Below are positions 1-7,572 of a stretch of DNA of 47,622 nucleotides, piece after piece. A program made the position numbers and the translations under genes. This stretch comes from JAVBNJ01 sp031551625 (GTDB lineage Bacteria > Bacteroidota > Bacteroidia > Bacteroidales > UBA932), in assembly GCA_031551625.1 (NCBI GenBank), contig JAVBNJ010000046.1:1-47622 (forward strand), given 5' to 3'. Every line of letters starts with the position of its first letter. The first letter of the stretch is position 1. The notes below the pieces were generated by a model. It was not told the DNA's origin, ran no database searches, and saw only the letters and a list, made by a program, of their open reading frames with translations.

Positions 1-911
1 CTTCTTCTGTGAGTGGAGCAACGGGCTACCAGTGGGCCGGAGCGGGCGTAACTGCCGGTTCGGGTACCGCCCGGACAAAAGCTTCGAATGCCACGACGAC
101 CGGAAATTATGTAGCACAAGTACGTTCGTACATTACGGCGAGCGGCATCAGTTGTTTCAGCGCGTACACTTCCAATGTAACAGGTGTGATTGTGGCAACG
201 CCTGCGGTGCCGACTCTTACACAGAACGGCCCAAAATGTGTTGGTACCGCTATTACTTTTACCTCTTCTTCTGTGAGCGGCGCCACAGGCTACCAGTGGG
301 CCGGAGCGGGTGTAACTGCCGGTTCAGGTACTGCCCGGACAAAAGCTTCGAATGCAACAACTGCCGGAAGTTATGTAGCACAAGTGCGTGCCTACAGGAC
401 AGCAAGTGGTATTACCTGTTACAGCGCCTACACGGCAAATGTAACAGGAGTAATAAATGCACCTACTAGTACACGCGATGCAGCACCTAATTCATGCGGA
501 TGTGCAACAGGCCTTACGGCTGTTGGTGGTGGTACCTATGGAACAGGAGGTTATAGTTATACAACCAAAGCTTATTGTCGAAATTTGACGGCCGATGGAG
601 CATTAAGCTATACTGGCGCTGGTATTGAAGTTATTGACAAAGGAGGTTACTATGGCACTACGGATCTTCCTGCGGTTTGCCCTGCCGGCTGGACTATATT
701 CTTAAGCAAGCATTGGGAAAAACTTGTCAGTGATATAGGGTATTGTAACGATAGTAATCGTTGTATTTGGGCAGGAGATCAGTATAAGTGGGGCACTTGC
801 TACCTGTCCGATTGTAAGACCAAGGATAGTCATGGGTGGCGTATTAACTGTAATGGTTTTAATGTTAACACATGCTGGGAAAATTATGGACGAGTTTATT
901 GCTATAGGTAA
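1..911 (+). CDS. C-terminal part of a secreted Ig-like repeat surface protein (5' end outside window)
   Basis: The frame is open from the left edge (first full codon at base 3) to a TAA stop, so the start lies outside the window and the GTG at base 9 is internal. About 300 residues are visible. They begin with two nearly identical Ig/PKD-like units of 88 residues (264-bp DNA period), each carrying GYQWAGAGVTAG and YVAQVR. A cysteine-rich C-terminal domain follows, with YCRNLTADGA and CPAGW. That resembles the Fibrobacter succinogenes major paralogous (FISUMP-like) type of ending, and the YCRNL block recurs in the product of 31904-32857. The protein ends in RVYCYR, with no recognisable T9SS sorting domain. 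It is inferred to be exported and exposed at the surface, perhaps as an adhesin; the ligand is unknown. The domain-family assignment is tentative. Confidence 0.8.
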   Translation, partial: SSVSGATGYQWAGAGVTAGSGTARTKASNATTTGNYVAQVRSYITASGISCFSAYTSNVTGVIVATPAVPTLTQNGPKCVGTAITFTSSSVSGATGYQWAGAGVTAGSGTARTKASNATTAGSYVAQVRAYRTASGITCYSAYTANVTGVINAPTSTRDAAPNSCGCATGLTAVGGGTYGTGGYSYTTKAYCRNLTADGALSYTGAGIEVIDKGGYYGTTDLPAVCPAGWTIFLSKHWEKLVSDIGYCNDSNRCIWAGDQYKWGTCYLSDCKTKDSHGWRINCNGFNVNTCWENYGRVYCYR

Positions 912-1478
912 TAATTGTCGTTTATTGTGTTATTCATTTTTATCAAGTATAATATGAAAATCTATAATTTCTGAATTAGACGAGAATGTATAAAACCAGA
1001 CCTGATTTCGGAATAACTTGTATTAAATGCAAATGTGCGCAAATAATGTCAGGAGAAAGAGTAGCCGGACTATTCTTTATATAGAACTTGATCAGTTGGG
1101 CTTGCTTTATTTTATATTTTTAAATTAAACCTAACGAAATAATACAAAGCCTGTCAGGTTTTGAAAGCACCAAAGGGATGAGTTCGTAATTATTTTAACA
1201 CAAAACGGGGGAAGCGTTAGTTAGTCACTTCCCCCGTTGCGCAGAGGTTGGCGCTATCTTGGAGCAAGCCGGGCTTTTACGTGGATACAGTCTGATACTA
1301 CACCAGGTTGGAACCTCATGGTCAAATGCGTACGTTGAGAAATAAAGCCGTTCAATAACAGATACAAAAAAAGTGTCCTCTGTTGCGGCCAAGGTTTCAG
1401 ACCTTGGTCGTTTTATTCAAGCAGGCTTTGCCTGCAATATATAATTGCCTAATAACCTTACACCTAAATTTTTAATTT
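912..1478. other. Intergenic stretch with short hairpins, no gene seen
   Basis: I see no convincing coding frame in these 567 bases. The left part is AT-rich. The right part holds three dyads: a perfect 11-bp stem at 1204-1238, a 7-bp stem at 1389-1407 (CCAAGGT/ACCTTGG), and a 6-bp stem at 1421-1435 (GCAGGC/GCCTGC). Short dyads of the last kind recur at 33288-33300 and 33337-33349, so they may be dispersed palindromes and not terminators. Confidence 0.5.
1204..1238 (-). terminator. Perfect 11-bp inverted repeat, possible terminator
   Basis: The arms AACGGGGGAAG (1204-1214) and CTTCCCCCGTT (1228-1238) are fully complementary and enclose a 13-base loop. Read on the reverse strand, the second arm runs into GTTTTG, a short T tract, so it could terminate reverse-strand transcripts. 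On the forward strand the dyad is followed by GC-rich sequence. The nearest reverse-strand gene ends about 600 bases away, so the role is uncertain. Confidence 0.4.
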
Positions 1479-1799
1479 ATGAATAGTCTTACCTATGATT
1501 TTACGCAAACGCCGCTCTACCGCACCATAACAAATTTTGTGCGCGATGGTAACGCACTGGTGTCAAAGTTAGAGCCTGAGGGGCGGCGGCTGTTTGCACG
1601 GGCAATCCGGCAGGAATTGGTGGCTATGGCGCGAAGTATGTTTCGCGCTATGGCTACCAAGAGCCTGAAACAGCGCATGGTTATTATAGGAAACACCGGC
1701 GTGCATTTCTATACTGTGTGCGGGTTGTTCACTACTTGCTACGATTTGGAGTATTTACCGGAAGCGGATTTGAGTAGCGGTATGTGGAAAAGAAGTTGA
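1479..1799 (+). CDS. Hypothetical protein, 106 aa
   Basis: This is a forward open frame with ATG start and TGA stop, preceded by an A/T-rich leader (TTTTTAATTT) as is common for starts in this phylum. The product is 106 residues, basic in the middle (EGRRLFARAIRQE), and has no signal peptide or obvious membrane helix. It carries one hydrophobic stretch with cysteines (VHFYTVCGLFTTCYD). I do not recognise a family. It stands alone, facing the toxin-antitoxin pair on the other strand. It is longer and less repetitive than a random frame would suggest, but a spurious call cannot be excluded. Confidence 0.45.
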   Translation: MNSLTYDFTQTPLYRTITNFVRDGNALVSKLEPEGRRLFARAIRQELVAMARSMFRAMATKSLKQRMVIIGNTGVHFYTVCGLFTTCYDLEYLPEADLSSGMWKRS

Positions 1800-1875
1800 A
1801 TCCTGCTCCACATTGTACCGTTAGTGCGTAACCAACGCCATGTGAATTATTTTTTGCACCACCACAAAATCTTCG

Positions 1876-2130
1876 TCAAAAATTAAAAAGGATAATCCAC
1901 TTTTTTCGGAAAGATGTTTTACGCATATCTGAAGAGCCATAATGCCGGAGCTGCTCGTAGTAATTGAGTGGATATATTTCGGGATGCCCGGCAATGCTTT
2001 CCAAATAGTCTCTCAAAGCATGAGTGAAGCGCTTAGAGGCAAGTGGTGCACCGTATTGGTGCAAAATAAAATCGGCAACATTATCTATATCGGAAGCTGC
2101 AGCTTGACTAAGCCTTAGTTCTTTCTGCAT
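1876..2130 (-). CDS. RelE/ParE-family toxin, frameshifted near its C-terminus
   Basis: The 84-residue product opens with a RelE/ParE-like helical region (AAASDIDNVADFILHQYG, then ALRDYLESIAGHPEIYP) and has the basic strand MRKTSFRKKWIILFNF. The family uses this fold either to cleave mRNA on the ribosome or to poison gyrase; which applies cannot be told here. The start overlaps the antitoxin stop by 23 bp (2108-2130), as in a coupled two-gene operon. The frame ends early. Removing one T from the T5 run (A5 at 1878-1882 on the forward strand) restores a frame that continues DEDFVVVQKIIHMALVTH to a stop at 1821-1823, giving about 102 residues, the usual family length. As written, the last beta strand is missing, so the toxin is probably inactive unless this is a sequencing error. 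Confidence 0.75.
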   Translation of the reverse strand: MQKELRLSQAAASDIDNVADFILHQYGAPLASKRFTHALRDYLESIAGHPEIYPLNYYEQLRHYGSSDMRKTSFRKKWIILFNF

Positions 2131-2299
2131 ACAAACGATCTATTGCTTCGTTGAGACGTGTAAAATATTCTTCGGGACTTATGGTTTCGGCTAAAATTTT
2201 AGCGCGTCGCTCTTTTTTGCTCATCACCGTTGCCGACGGTATAGCCAACTGAGGAACCCGTTGAAAGGTTGAAGCTTTTGTCGTTGTTGCAGTATTCAT
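2108..2299 (-). CDS. Antitoxin partner of the ParE/RelE-like toxin
   Basis: The 63-residue product (MNTATTTKAS...) is hydrophilic, with a charged C-terminal half (ETISPEEYFTRLNEAIDRLYAERTKA) of the kind antitoxins use to wrap the toxin. It precedes the toxin gene and overlaps it by 23 bp, the usual order and coupling. I prefer the start at 2299 over the upstream in-frame ATG at 2329, because the promoter -7 box occupies 2318-2325 and the transcript should begin near 2312. I cannot assign a DNA-binding family (RHH, Phd, HTH) by eye. Function is inferred from size and position. Such antitoxins normally repress their own promoter. Confidence 0.6.
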   Translation of the reverse strand: MNTATTTKASTFQRVPQLAIPSATVMSKKERRAKILAETISPEEYFTRLNEAIDRLYAERTKA

Positions 2300-2317
2300 A
2301 ATGGAACAATCTTTTTG

Positions 2318-2348
2318 CAAAGGTAGCATAATTCCAATAAATTACAAA
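2318..2348 (-). promoter_or_regulatory. Promoter of the toxin-antitoxin operon
   Basis: On the reverse strand TTTG (2345-2348), exactly 19 bases, then TACCTTTG (2318-2325) is a perfect Bacteroidota housekeeping promoter (-33/-7). Transcription should start near 2312, leaving about 13 nt before the ATG at 2299. Confidence 0.7.
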
Positions 2349-2477
2349 AATAATTGCGATGGGTATAATAAAAAAAGTGTCCCCCCTTGTCAGCGAAATT
2401 CACAACCTACTAAAAACATATTTCCGCGTATTCAAGAGAGGGCACCGATGGTAGAGCGATTTGTTATATCATTATTG

Positions 2478-3005
2478 TTAGAATCGTTCTGTGCGTGTGT
2501 GACAGTAAGGCTGCGTGCCTTTACGGTCGTAATAATCCTGATGGTACTCTTCGGCTATCCAAAACGTAGGAGCCGGTGTTACCTTTGTTACCACTTTATA
2601 TCCTTTGTTTTTTAATTCATCAATCAATTTTTCGGCCACTGCTTTTTGTTCTTCACCGGTGTAAAATATTTCGGAGCGGTACTGCGGTCCGATGTCCGGA
2701 CCTTGGCCATTTGTTTGAGTTGGGTCGTGCAATTCAAAAAACATCCGTGCCAATTTTTCAAAACTTACTTGTGACGGATTGAAGATTACCTGCACCGCTT
2801 CGGCATGGCCTGTACTGTGCGCTTTCACATCTTCATACGTCGGATGTTCTTTGTGACCGCCCATGTAGCCTACCTTTGTACTCAATACGCCCTTCTCCTT
2901 TTGGAGGTAATACTCAACACCCCAAAAGCATCCTCCGGCAAAATAGGCTGTTTCCATTTGCTGAGAATTATTAGTAACTATTTTATGTTGTTGCGTATTG
3001 TTCAT
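2478..3005 (-). CDS. msrA: Peptide methionine sulfoxide reductase MsrA
   Basis: MsrA reduces the S epimer of methionine sulfoxide in proteins back to methionine, repairing oxidative damage. The catalytic motif GGCFWGVE is present (Cys at about residue 26), followed by the family blocks VGYMGG, HAEAVQV and the C-terminal YHQDYY. I choose the ATG at 3005 (175 aa). The upstream in-frame ATG at 3038 adds an atypical hydrophobic leader, and the ATG at 2957 would leave the shortest core. A promoter-like element lies about 90 bases upstream. No MsrB domain is fused and no MsrB gene is adjacent. The product is probably cytoplasmic, since no signal peptide is seen. Confidence 0.95.
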   Translation of the reverse strand: MNNTQQHKIVTNNSQQMETAYFAGGCFWGVEYYLQKEKGVLSTKVGYMGGHKEHPTYEDVKAHSTGHAEAVQVIFNPSQVSFEKLARMFFELHDPTQTNGQGPDIGPQYRSEIFYTGEEQKAVAEKLIDELKNKGYKVVTKVTPAPTFWIAEEYHQDYYDRKGTQPYCHTRTERF

Positions 3006-3093
3006 TGTATAAAACAGTGAGGTTGTTTCTAATAACAAAATTTTTCAAAAACGTAAATCAATTTTTCAAATTATTAGCCCGGTTATTAGACTG

Positions 3094-3124
3094 CAAAGGT
3101 ACGTAAAAAGTTTATTTTTGCAAG
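3094..3124 (-). promoter_or_regulatory. Promoter upstream of msrA
   Basis: On the reverse strand CTTG (3121-3124), 19 bases, then TACCTTTG (3094-3101) matches the Bacteroidota -33/-7 pattern with one mismatch in -33. The predicted leader is about 83 nt. Confidence 0.55.
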
Positions 3125-3269
3125 TATTTTGCTAAGAAAAAATATTTTAGAAGCTATAAAAAGCTCAAAATTAAAAAAATAACCCTTGCAAAAAAAATAA
3201 AAAAATTGCTTTTCTTGCCGGAAAATAGTAAAAAAGAGCACTGGAAAAGTTTATTTTTGTTACTTTTTG

Positions 3270-4799
3270 CTATTCCCATTCGATGGTAGCAGGCGGTTTT
3301 GAGCTGATATCGTACACTACACGGTTCACTCCGCGTACTTTATTGATAATGTCGTTAGAAATGCGTGCAAGAAAATCGTAGGGAAGGTGCGCCCAGTCGG
3401 CTGTCATGCCATCGGTTGAGGTTACGGCGCGTAATGCTACGGTATACTCGTAGGTGCGTTCGTCGCCCATTACGCCTACGCATTTCACGGGAAGCAGCAC
3501 TGTGGCCGCTTGCCATACTTCATTATATAGGCCTGATTCGCGCAGCCCGCCAATGAAAATAGCATCGGCGTTTTGCAGGATGGTTACTTTTTCTTTTGTT
3601 ACTTCGCCCAGCACACGGATGCCCAAGCCCGGCCCGGGGAACGGGTGGCGGCCCAGTAATTCTTTTTTCATGCCCAGCGCTTCGCCCACGCGACGCACTT
3701 CATCTTTAAACAGTGAACGTAGCGGTTCTACAATTTTCAAGTTCATGCGTTCGGGCAGGCCGCCTACGTTGTGGTGCGATTTGATGGTGGCCGACGGGCC
3801 ATTGACCGACACCGATTCAATTACATCGGGGTAAATAGTGCCTTGTCCCAGCCATTTTACATTTTCTATTTTGTGCGCTTCGCGGTCGAATACTTCTATA
3901 AAAATGCGACCAATGATTTTACGTTTTTGTTCGGGATCGCTCACGCCTGCCAGTTGTGAAAGGAAGTCGTTGCTGGCATCTACACCTGTTACATTCAAAC
4001 CCATGTCGCGGTACGATTCCAGCACATCGGCAAATTCATTTTTGCGCAACAGTCCATTATCTACAAAAATGCAGTACAGGTTTTTTCCGATAGCTTTGTT
4101 CAACAACACAGCGGCTACCGACGAGTCGACGCCGCCTGAGAGGCCAAGCACCACCTTGTCGTTGCCCAGTTGTGCGTTCAATTCGGCCACGGTGCTTTCA
4201 ATAAACGATGCCGGTGTCCAGTTGCATTGGCAACCACAAATCGTTTTTACAAAATTTTCCAGCATTTGTTTTCCTTCCGCCGAGTGTACCACTTCGGGGT
4301 GGAATTGCAGGGCATAGGTCGGTTCGCCTTCGAGTTCGTAGGCGGCATTAACAACATCGTTAGTTGATGCAAGAATGCGTGCACCCTTGGGAAGGGCGGT
4401 AATGGTGTCGCCGTGCGACATCCACACTTGCGACTTAGCCGGCACATTTTTGAAAAGCGGAGAGGTATTATCCTTCACGGTTAATGCAGCACGGCCATAT
4501 TCGCGGCTGTTCGAAGCTTGTACTTCGCCGCCGAAGTGTTGGGCAATGTATTGCGCGCCGTAACAAACAGCGAGCAATGGCAGTTTCCCTTTTATATTGG
4601 TTAAATCCGGCTGCGGCGCGTTCTTGTCGCGCACTGAGAACGGACTCCCCGAAAGTATAACACCTTTCACACTGCTATCAATCGTTGGAATTTTATTGTA
4701 CGGAAAAATTTCGCAATACACATTCAATTCGCGAAGTCTGCGTCCAATGAGCTGCGTGTATTGCGAGCCGAAGTCGAGGATTATTATCTTTTCTGTCAT
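3270..4799 (-). CDS. guaA: GMP synthase (glutamine-hydrolysing)
   Basis: GuaA converts XMP, ATP and glutamine to GMP, the last step of de novo guanine nucleotide synthesis. The order is class I amidotransferase (nucleophile Cys in LLAVCYGAQ, about residue 79, with the His-Glu pair in LQFHPE), then the ATP-pyrophosphatase domain with P-loop LGLSGGVDSS (about 228), then the dimerisation domain ending in KPPATIEWE. I choose the ATG at 4799 (509 aa, normal length, MTEKIIILDFGSQ). In-frame ATGs at 4820 and 4829 lie inside a dispersed repeat (4815-4920) and give an unusual N-terminus. pyrG lies upstream on the same strand, about 130 bases away, so the two glutamine amidotransferases may be co-transcribed. 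Confidence 0.97.
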   Translation of the reverse strand: MTEKIIILDFGSQYTQLIGRRLRELNVYCEIFPYNKIPTIDSSVKGVILSGSPFSVRDKNAPQPDLTNIKGKLPLLAVCYGAQYIAQHFGGEVQASNSREYGRAALTVKDNTSPLFKNVPAKSQVWMSHGDTITALPKGARILASTNDVVNAAYELEGEPTYALQFHPEVVHSAEGKQMLENFVKTICGCQCNWTPASFIESTVAELNAQLGNDKVVLGLSGGVDSSVAAVLLNKAIGKNLYCIFVDNGLLRKNEFADVLESYRDMGLNVTGVDASNDFLSQLAGVSDPEQKRKIIGRIFIEVFDREAHKIENVKWLGQGTIYPDVIESVSVNGPSATIKSHHNVGGLPERMNLKIVEPLRSLFKDEVRRVGEALGMKKELLGRHPFPGPGLGIRVLGEVTKEKVTILQNADAIFIGGLRESGLYNEVWQAATVLLPVKCVGVMGDERTYEYTVALRAVTSTDGMTADWAHLPYDFLARISNDIINKVRGVNRVVYDISSKPPATIEWE

Positions 4800-4814
4800 A
4801 TTTTTTTTATTTTC

Positions 4815-4920
4815 AGCCATGAATTTCACGAATTAACACCAATACGAGGTACACATTGGGACACTAAATCAAAATTGCACGAATGTTAAATGGACACCAA
4901 TCAGTGTAATTCGTGGCTGC
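4815..4920. repeat. Dispersed imperfect inverted-repeat element, copy 1
   Basis: The guaA-pyrG gap holds a sequence with inverted ends (GCCATGAATTTCACGAATTA at the left, GTGTAATTCGTGGC at the right) and an internal block GACACTAAATCAAAATTGCA. The same ends and internal block occur, in reverse orientation, at 27514-27672 between sufE and gldH. Homology runs along roughly 75 bases, not only at the ends. It carries no coding frame and resembles a MITE or REP-type element. Confidence 0.65.
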
Positions 4921-4932
4921 CTTGTTCTATCA

Positions 4933-6549
4933 TTATTTTTTAGCAGCCTTGTGTTTTATTGCTGCTTTCACAAAGTGTACGAACAACGGGTGCGGGTTTT
5001 CTACTGTGCTTTTCAACTCGGGGTGGAATTGCACACCAATGAAATATGGATGCGCGGGCACCTCTACAATTTCTACCAGTCCGGTATCGGGATTGCGGCC
5101 GCTGGCAATCATTCCCGCTTTTTGCAATTGTTCCACATATTCGCCATTCATCTCGTAGCGGTGGCGGTGGCGCTCGCTGATTTCGTTTTTGCCATAAATA
5201 TGGTGCGCCAGTGTGCCTTTTTCCAATACACATTTGTAAGCGCCCAAGCGCATGGTGCCACCTTTGATGGTCAAGCGTTTTTGGTCTTCCATTAAATCAA
5301 TCACCGGATGAGCAGCATTAGTACTTATTTCGCGTGTAGTAGCATCGGCAATGCCTGCTACGTGGCGGGCATACTCAATTACGGACATCTGCATGCCGAG
5401 GCAGATACCGAAGAATGGGATTTTATTTTCGCGAGCATATTGCACAGCCAGTATTTTTCCTTCAATGCCGCGCTCGCCAAAGCCCGGTGCTACAAGAATT
5501 CCGTCCATGCCACCTAATTGTTCGGCAATGTTCTGCGGTGTGAGGAATTCACTGTGCACGCTATGTACATGTACTTTACATTCGTTAGCTGCGCCGCCGT
5601 GAATAAACGATTCAAGAATTGATTTGTAGGCATCTTGTAGCTCTACATATTTGCCAACGAGTGCAATGTTCACTTCGTGTTTCGGATGGTACAATTCATC
5701 GAGGAACTTTCTCCACTCTTTCAGGTCGGGAGACTTGGCGGCTTTCAGTTCCAGTTTTTCGATAATAATTTCGTCGAGCTTTTCGTCCATCATGTTCAGC
5801 GGCACTTGGTAAATGCTTTTGGCATCAATGGATTCAATCACAGCGTTGGCTTTTACGTTGCAGAACAACGCCACCTTGCGGCGAATGTCTTGTGTAATGG
5901 GGTGCTCTGTGCGGCACACAATGATGTCGGGCTGTAGTCCGTTCTGTTGCAACATACGCACGCTGTGTTGCGTGGGTTTTGTTTTCAGTTCCTTGGCTGC
6001 GCTAAGATAAGGCACCAGTGTTAAATGAATAACCGCGCAATCTTCGTCGGGCAATTCCCATTGCAATTGGCGGATAGCTTCCACAAACGGCTGCGACTCT
6101 ATGTCGCCCACTGTACCGCCGATTTCGGTAATTACTACATCATAGTCGCCACATTTGCCGAGCAGCATCATCCGGCGTTTTATTTCGTCGGTAATATGCG
6201 GCACCACTTGCACCGTCTTGCCGAGATAAGCGCCTTCGCGCTCTTTTTTGATAACGGTTTCGTAGATTTTCCCGGTAGTTACATTGTTTGCACGCGAAGT
6301 ATATACGTTGAGGAACCGCTCGTAGTGGCCAAGGTCGAGGTCGGTCTCTGCGCCGTCTTCCGTTACGTAACACTCGCCGTGTTCGTAGGGGTTCAACGTG
6401 CCCGGGTCTACATTAATGTAAGGGTCGAATTTTTGGATAGTAACACGCAAACCGCGAGCCTGTAATAACTTTGCCAGTGAGGCTGAAATAATCCCCTTCC
6501 CCAATGAGGAAGTAACCCCGCCAAGCACAAACACATACTTCGTATTCAT
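4933..6549 (-). CDS. pyrG: CTP synthase
   Basis: PyrG aminates UTP to CTP with glutamine and ATP. The 538-residue product starts with KYVFVLGGVTSSLGKGI, the N-terminal synthase P-loop, followed by IQKFDPYINVDPGTLNP. The C-terminal class I amidotransferase domain has the catalytic Cys in FFGICLGMQ and the His-Glu pair in GVQFHPE. Length and architecture are complete. The reverse-strand neighbour downstream is guaA. A -7-like box TAACTTTG sits about 20 bases upstream of the ATG. The CTP allosteric system cannot be judged from sequence alone. Confidence 0.97.
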   Translation of the reverse strand: MNTKYVFVLGGVTSSLGKGIISASLAKLLQARGLRVTIQKFDPYINVDPGTLNPYEHGECYVTEDGAETDLDLGHYERFLNVYTSRANNVTTGKIYETVIKKEREGAYLGKTVQVVPHITDEIKRRMMLLGKCGDYDVVITEIGGTVGDIESQPFVEAIRQLQWELPDEDCAVIHLTLVPYLSAAKELKTKPTQHSVRMLQQNGLQPDIIVCRTEHPITQDIRRKVALFCNVKANAVIESIDAKSIYQVPLNMMDEKLDEIIIEKLELKAAKSPDLKEWRKFLDELYHPKHEVNIALVGKYVELQDAYKSILESFIHGGAANECKVHVHSVHSEFLTPQNIAEQLGGMDGILVAPGFGERGIEGKILAVQYARENKIPFFGICLGMQMSVIEYARHVAGIADATTREISTNAAHPVIDLMEDQKRLTIKGGTMRLGAYKCVLEKGTLAHHIYGKNEISERHRHRYEMNGEYVEQLQKAGMIASGRNPDTGLVEIVEVPAHPYFIGVQFHPELKSTVENPHPLFVHFVKAAIKHKAAKK

Positions 6550-6566
6550 AGTTCTTGATTAAAAAA

Positions 6567-6574
6567 CAAAGTTA
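6567..6574 (-). promoter_or_regulatory. -7 element upstream of pyrG
   Basis: The reverse strand reads TAACTTTG, a perfect TAnnTTTG box. At the expected 19-base spacing the -33 position reads TTTT (one mismatch). Transcription would start only about 10-15 bases before the ATG. Confidence 0.45.
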
Positions 6575-6672
6575 GTTAATTTTCCGCAAAGAAAAAAACC
6601 GGAAATCGGAAATATAGTGTTACCAATACTTTGAATAGTATTTGTAAAAATAGTCATATGTTGACGATTTTA

Positions 6673-7497
6673 TTACCAACCGGTTACAAGTAACCCTAAT
6701 GCCGCTTTTTCGCTACACCTTTGGTACCTGGCATAGGCTTTAGCTGCGCGCAAACGGACAGCCTGTGCATTTTCATTGTTTACGTAGCCGGTCAATGCAT
6801 CATGTAGGGTATAGGCCTCGGGGCACATTAAATTCGTTGTCCAAAGCAAGGGCTTGGCATTGGTTGTTTTTAAAATGGGCTTGAAATATTGTTTGCTTGC
6901 ACAGGCAAGAATAATAGCATCGCGTGTTTTTCCGTCAGCGTTGTTGTAATCATTGGAAAGTGTGAAATCCATTAATCCGTCGTGCCCTATGTAAGCTAAC
7001 AGGCGTGCATTTCCTTGTATCCCGATTGACTGCATTGCGTCAATTTGCAATGTGTCCTTTAGTTTTCCGCAGCAACTGTTAAAAAAATCTTTTGTACATT
7101 GTTTGATATATTTTCCGTTGTATGCATCGGCTATCAAATAATAATTTTTAGATTTGTGTTTAAAAACTAACCTTTCCAACTTTATAGAATCTATTGTCTC
7201 CGTTTTAAGTAGTTTCCATTCACTGCTTTTTTTGAAGAATGTGCGAATACCATATCCACATCCCCAATAAAGGTTGTTATTCGCATCTTGTCCGTTACCT
7301 ATGGCTTTAGGGACAGGAACAATACCTTGGTATTTGTTGTCGCACAAGGCTACCATCACATGGATAGTGATTGCGGTGGTATCAAAATTTTGGTAGTTAG
7401 GGTTGGCAACAGTGGGTTCTTCTTGTGTGTTGTTGTGCCTGGCCGAGCAAGTGCCAGTTCCCAGAAGTAGTAAAATAGCGAAAAAAGCAGGTTTCAT
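6673..7497 (-). CDS. Secreted protein of unknown function with caspase-fold-like His and Cys motifs
   Basis: The 274-residue product begins with a signal-peptide-like segment (MKPAFFAILLLLGTGTC). The Cys at 17 might be lipidated, but the lipobox is poor. Next comes a conserved-looking block DNKYQGIVPVPK with NNNLYWGCGYGIRTFF, which I recall from uncharacterised bacterial proteins. Two later motifs look like a clan CD peptidase pair: YIGHDG (His about 172) and IILACAS (Cys about 199), each at the end of a hydrophobic strand. If that holds, it would be a protease or degenerate relative in the envelope. The motif spacing (27 residues) is short for the clan and the histidine motif is HDG, not HG, so this is inference only. 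No operon partner is seen. Confidence 0.7.
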   Translation of the reverse strand: MKPAFFAILLLLGTGTCSARHNNTQEEPTVANPNYQNFDTTAITIHVMVALCDNKYQGIVPVPKAIGNGQDANNNLYWGCGYGIRTFFKKSSEWKLLKTETIDSIKLERLVFKHKSKNYYLIADAYNGKYIKQCTKDFFNSCCGKLKDTLQIDAMQSIGIQGNARLLAYIGHDGLMDFTLSNDYNNADGKTRDAIILACASKQYFKPILKTTNAKPLLWTTNLMCPEAYTLHDALTGYVNNENAQAVRLRAAKAYARYQRCSEKAALGLLVTGW

Positions 7498-7524
7498 TTT
7501 TACTATGGCTATGTGATGTTACAG

Positions 7525-7532
7525 CAAATATA
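7525..7532 (-). promoter_or_regulatory. -7 element upstream of the 6673-7497 gene
   Basis: The reverse strand reads TATATTTG (TAnnTTTG consensus) 27 bases before the ATG. No good -33 TTTG is present at the usual spacing. Confidence 0.4.
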
Positions 7533-7572
7533 CAAAATTTTATACCAATTTATTTAGTATTTATTTTTCGGC

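Noticed and set aside
1..530. CRISPR-like tandem repeats at the left edge
   Set aside because: The 264-bp period is in frame within a coding region and encodes a protein domain.
2301..2615. Forward 104-codon open frame over the toxin-antitoxin promoter and the msrA 3' end
   Set aside because: It overlaps the antitoxin promoter and msrA on the other strand and has no recognisable features.
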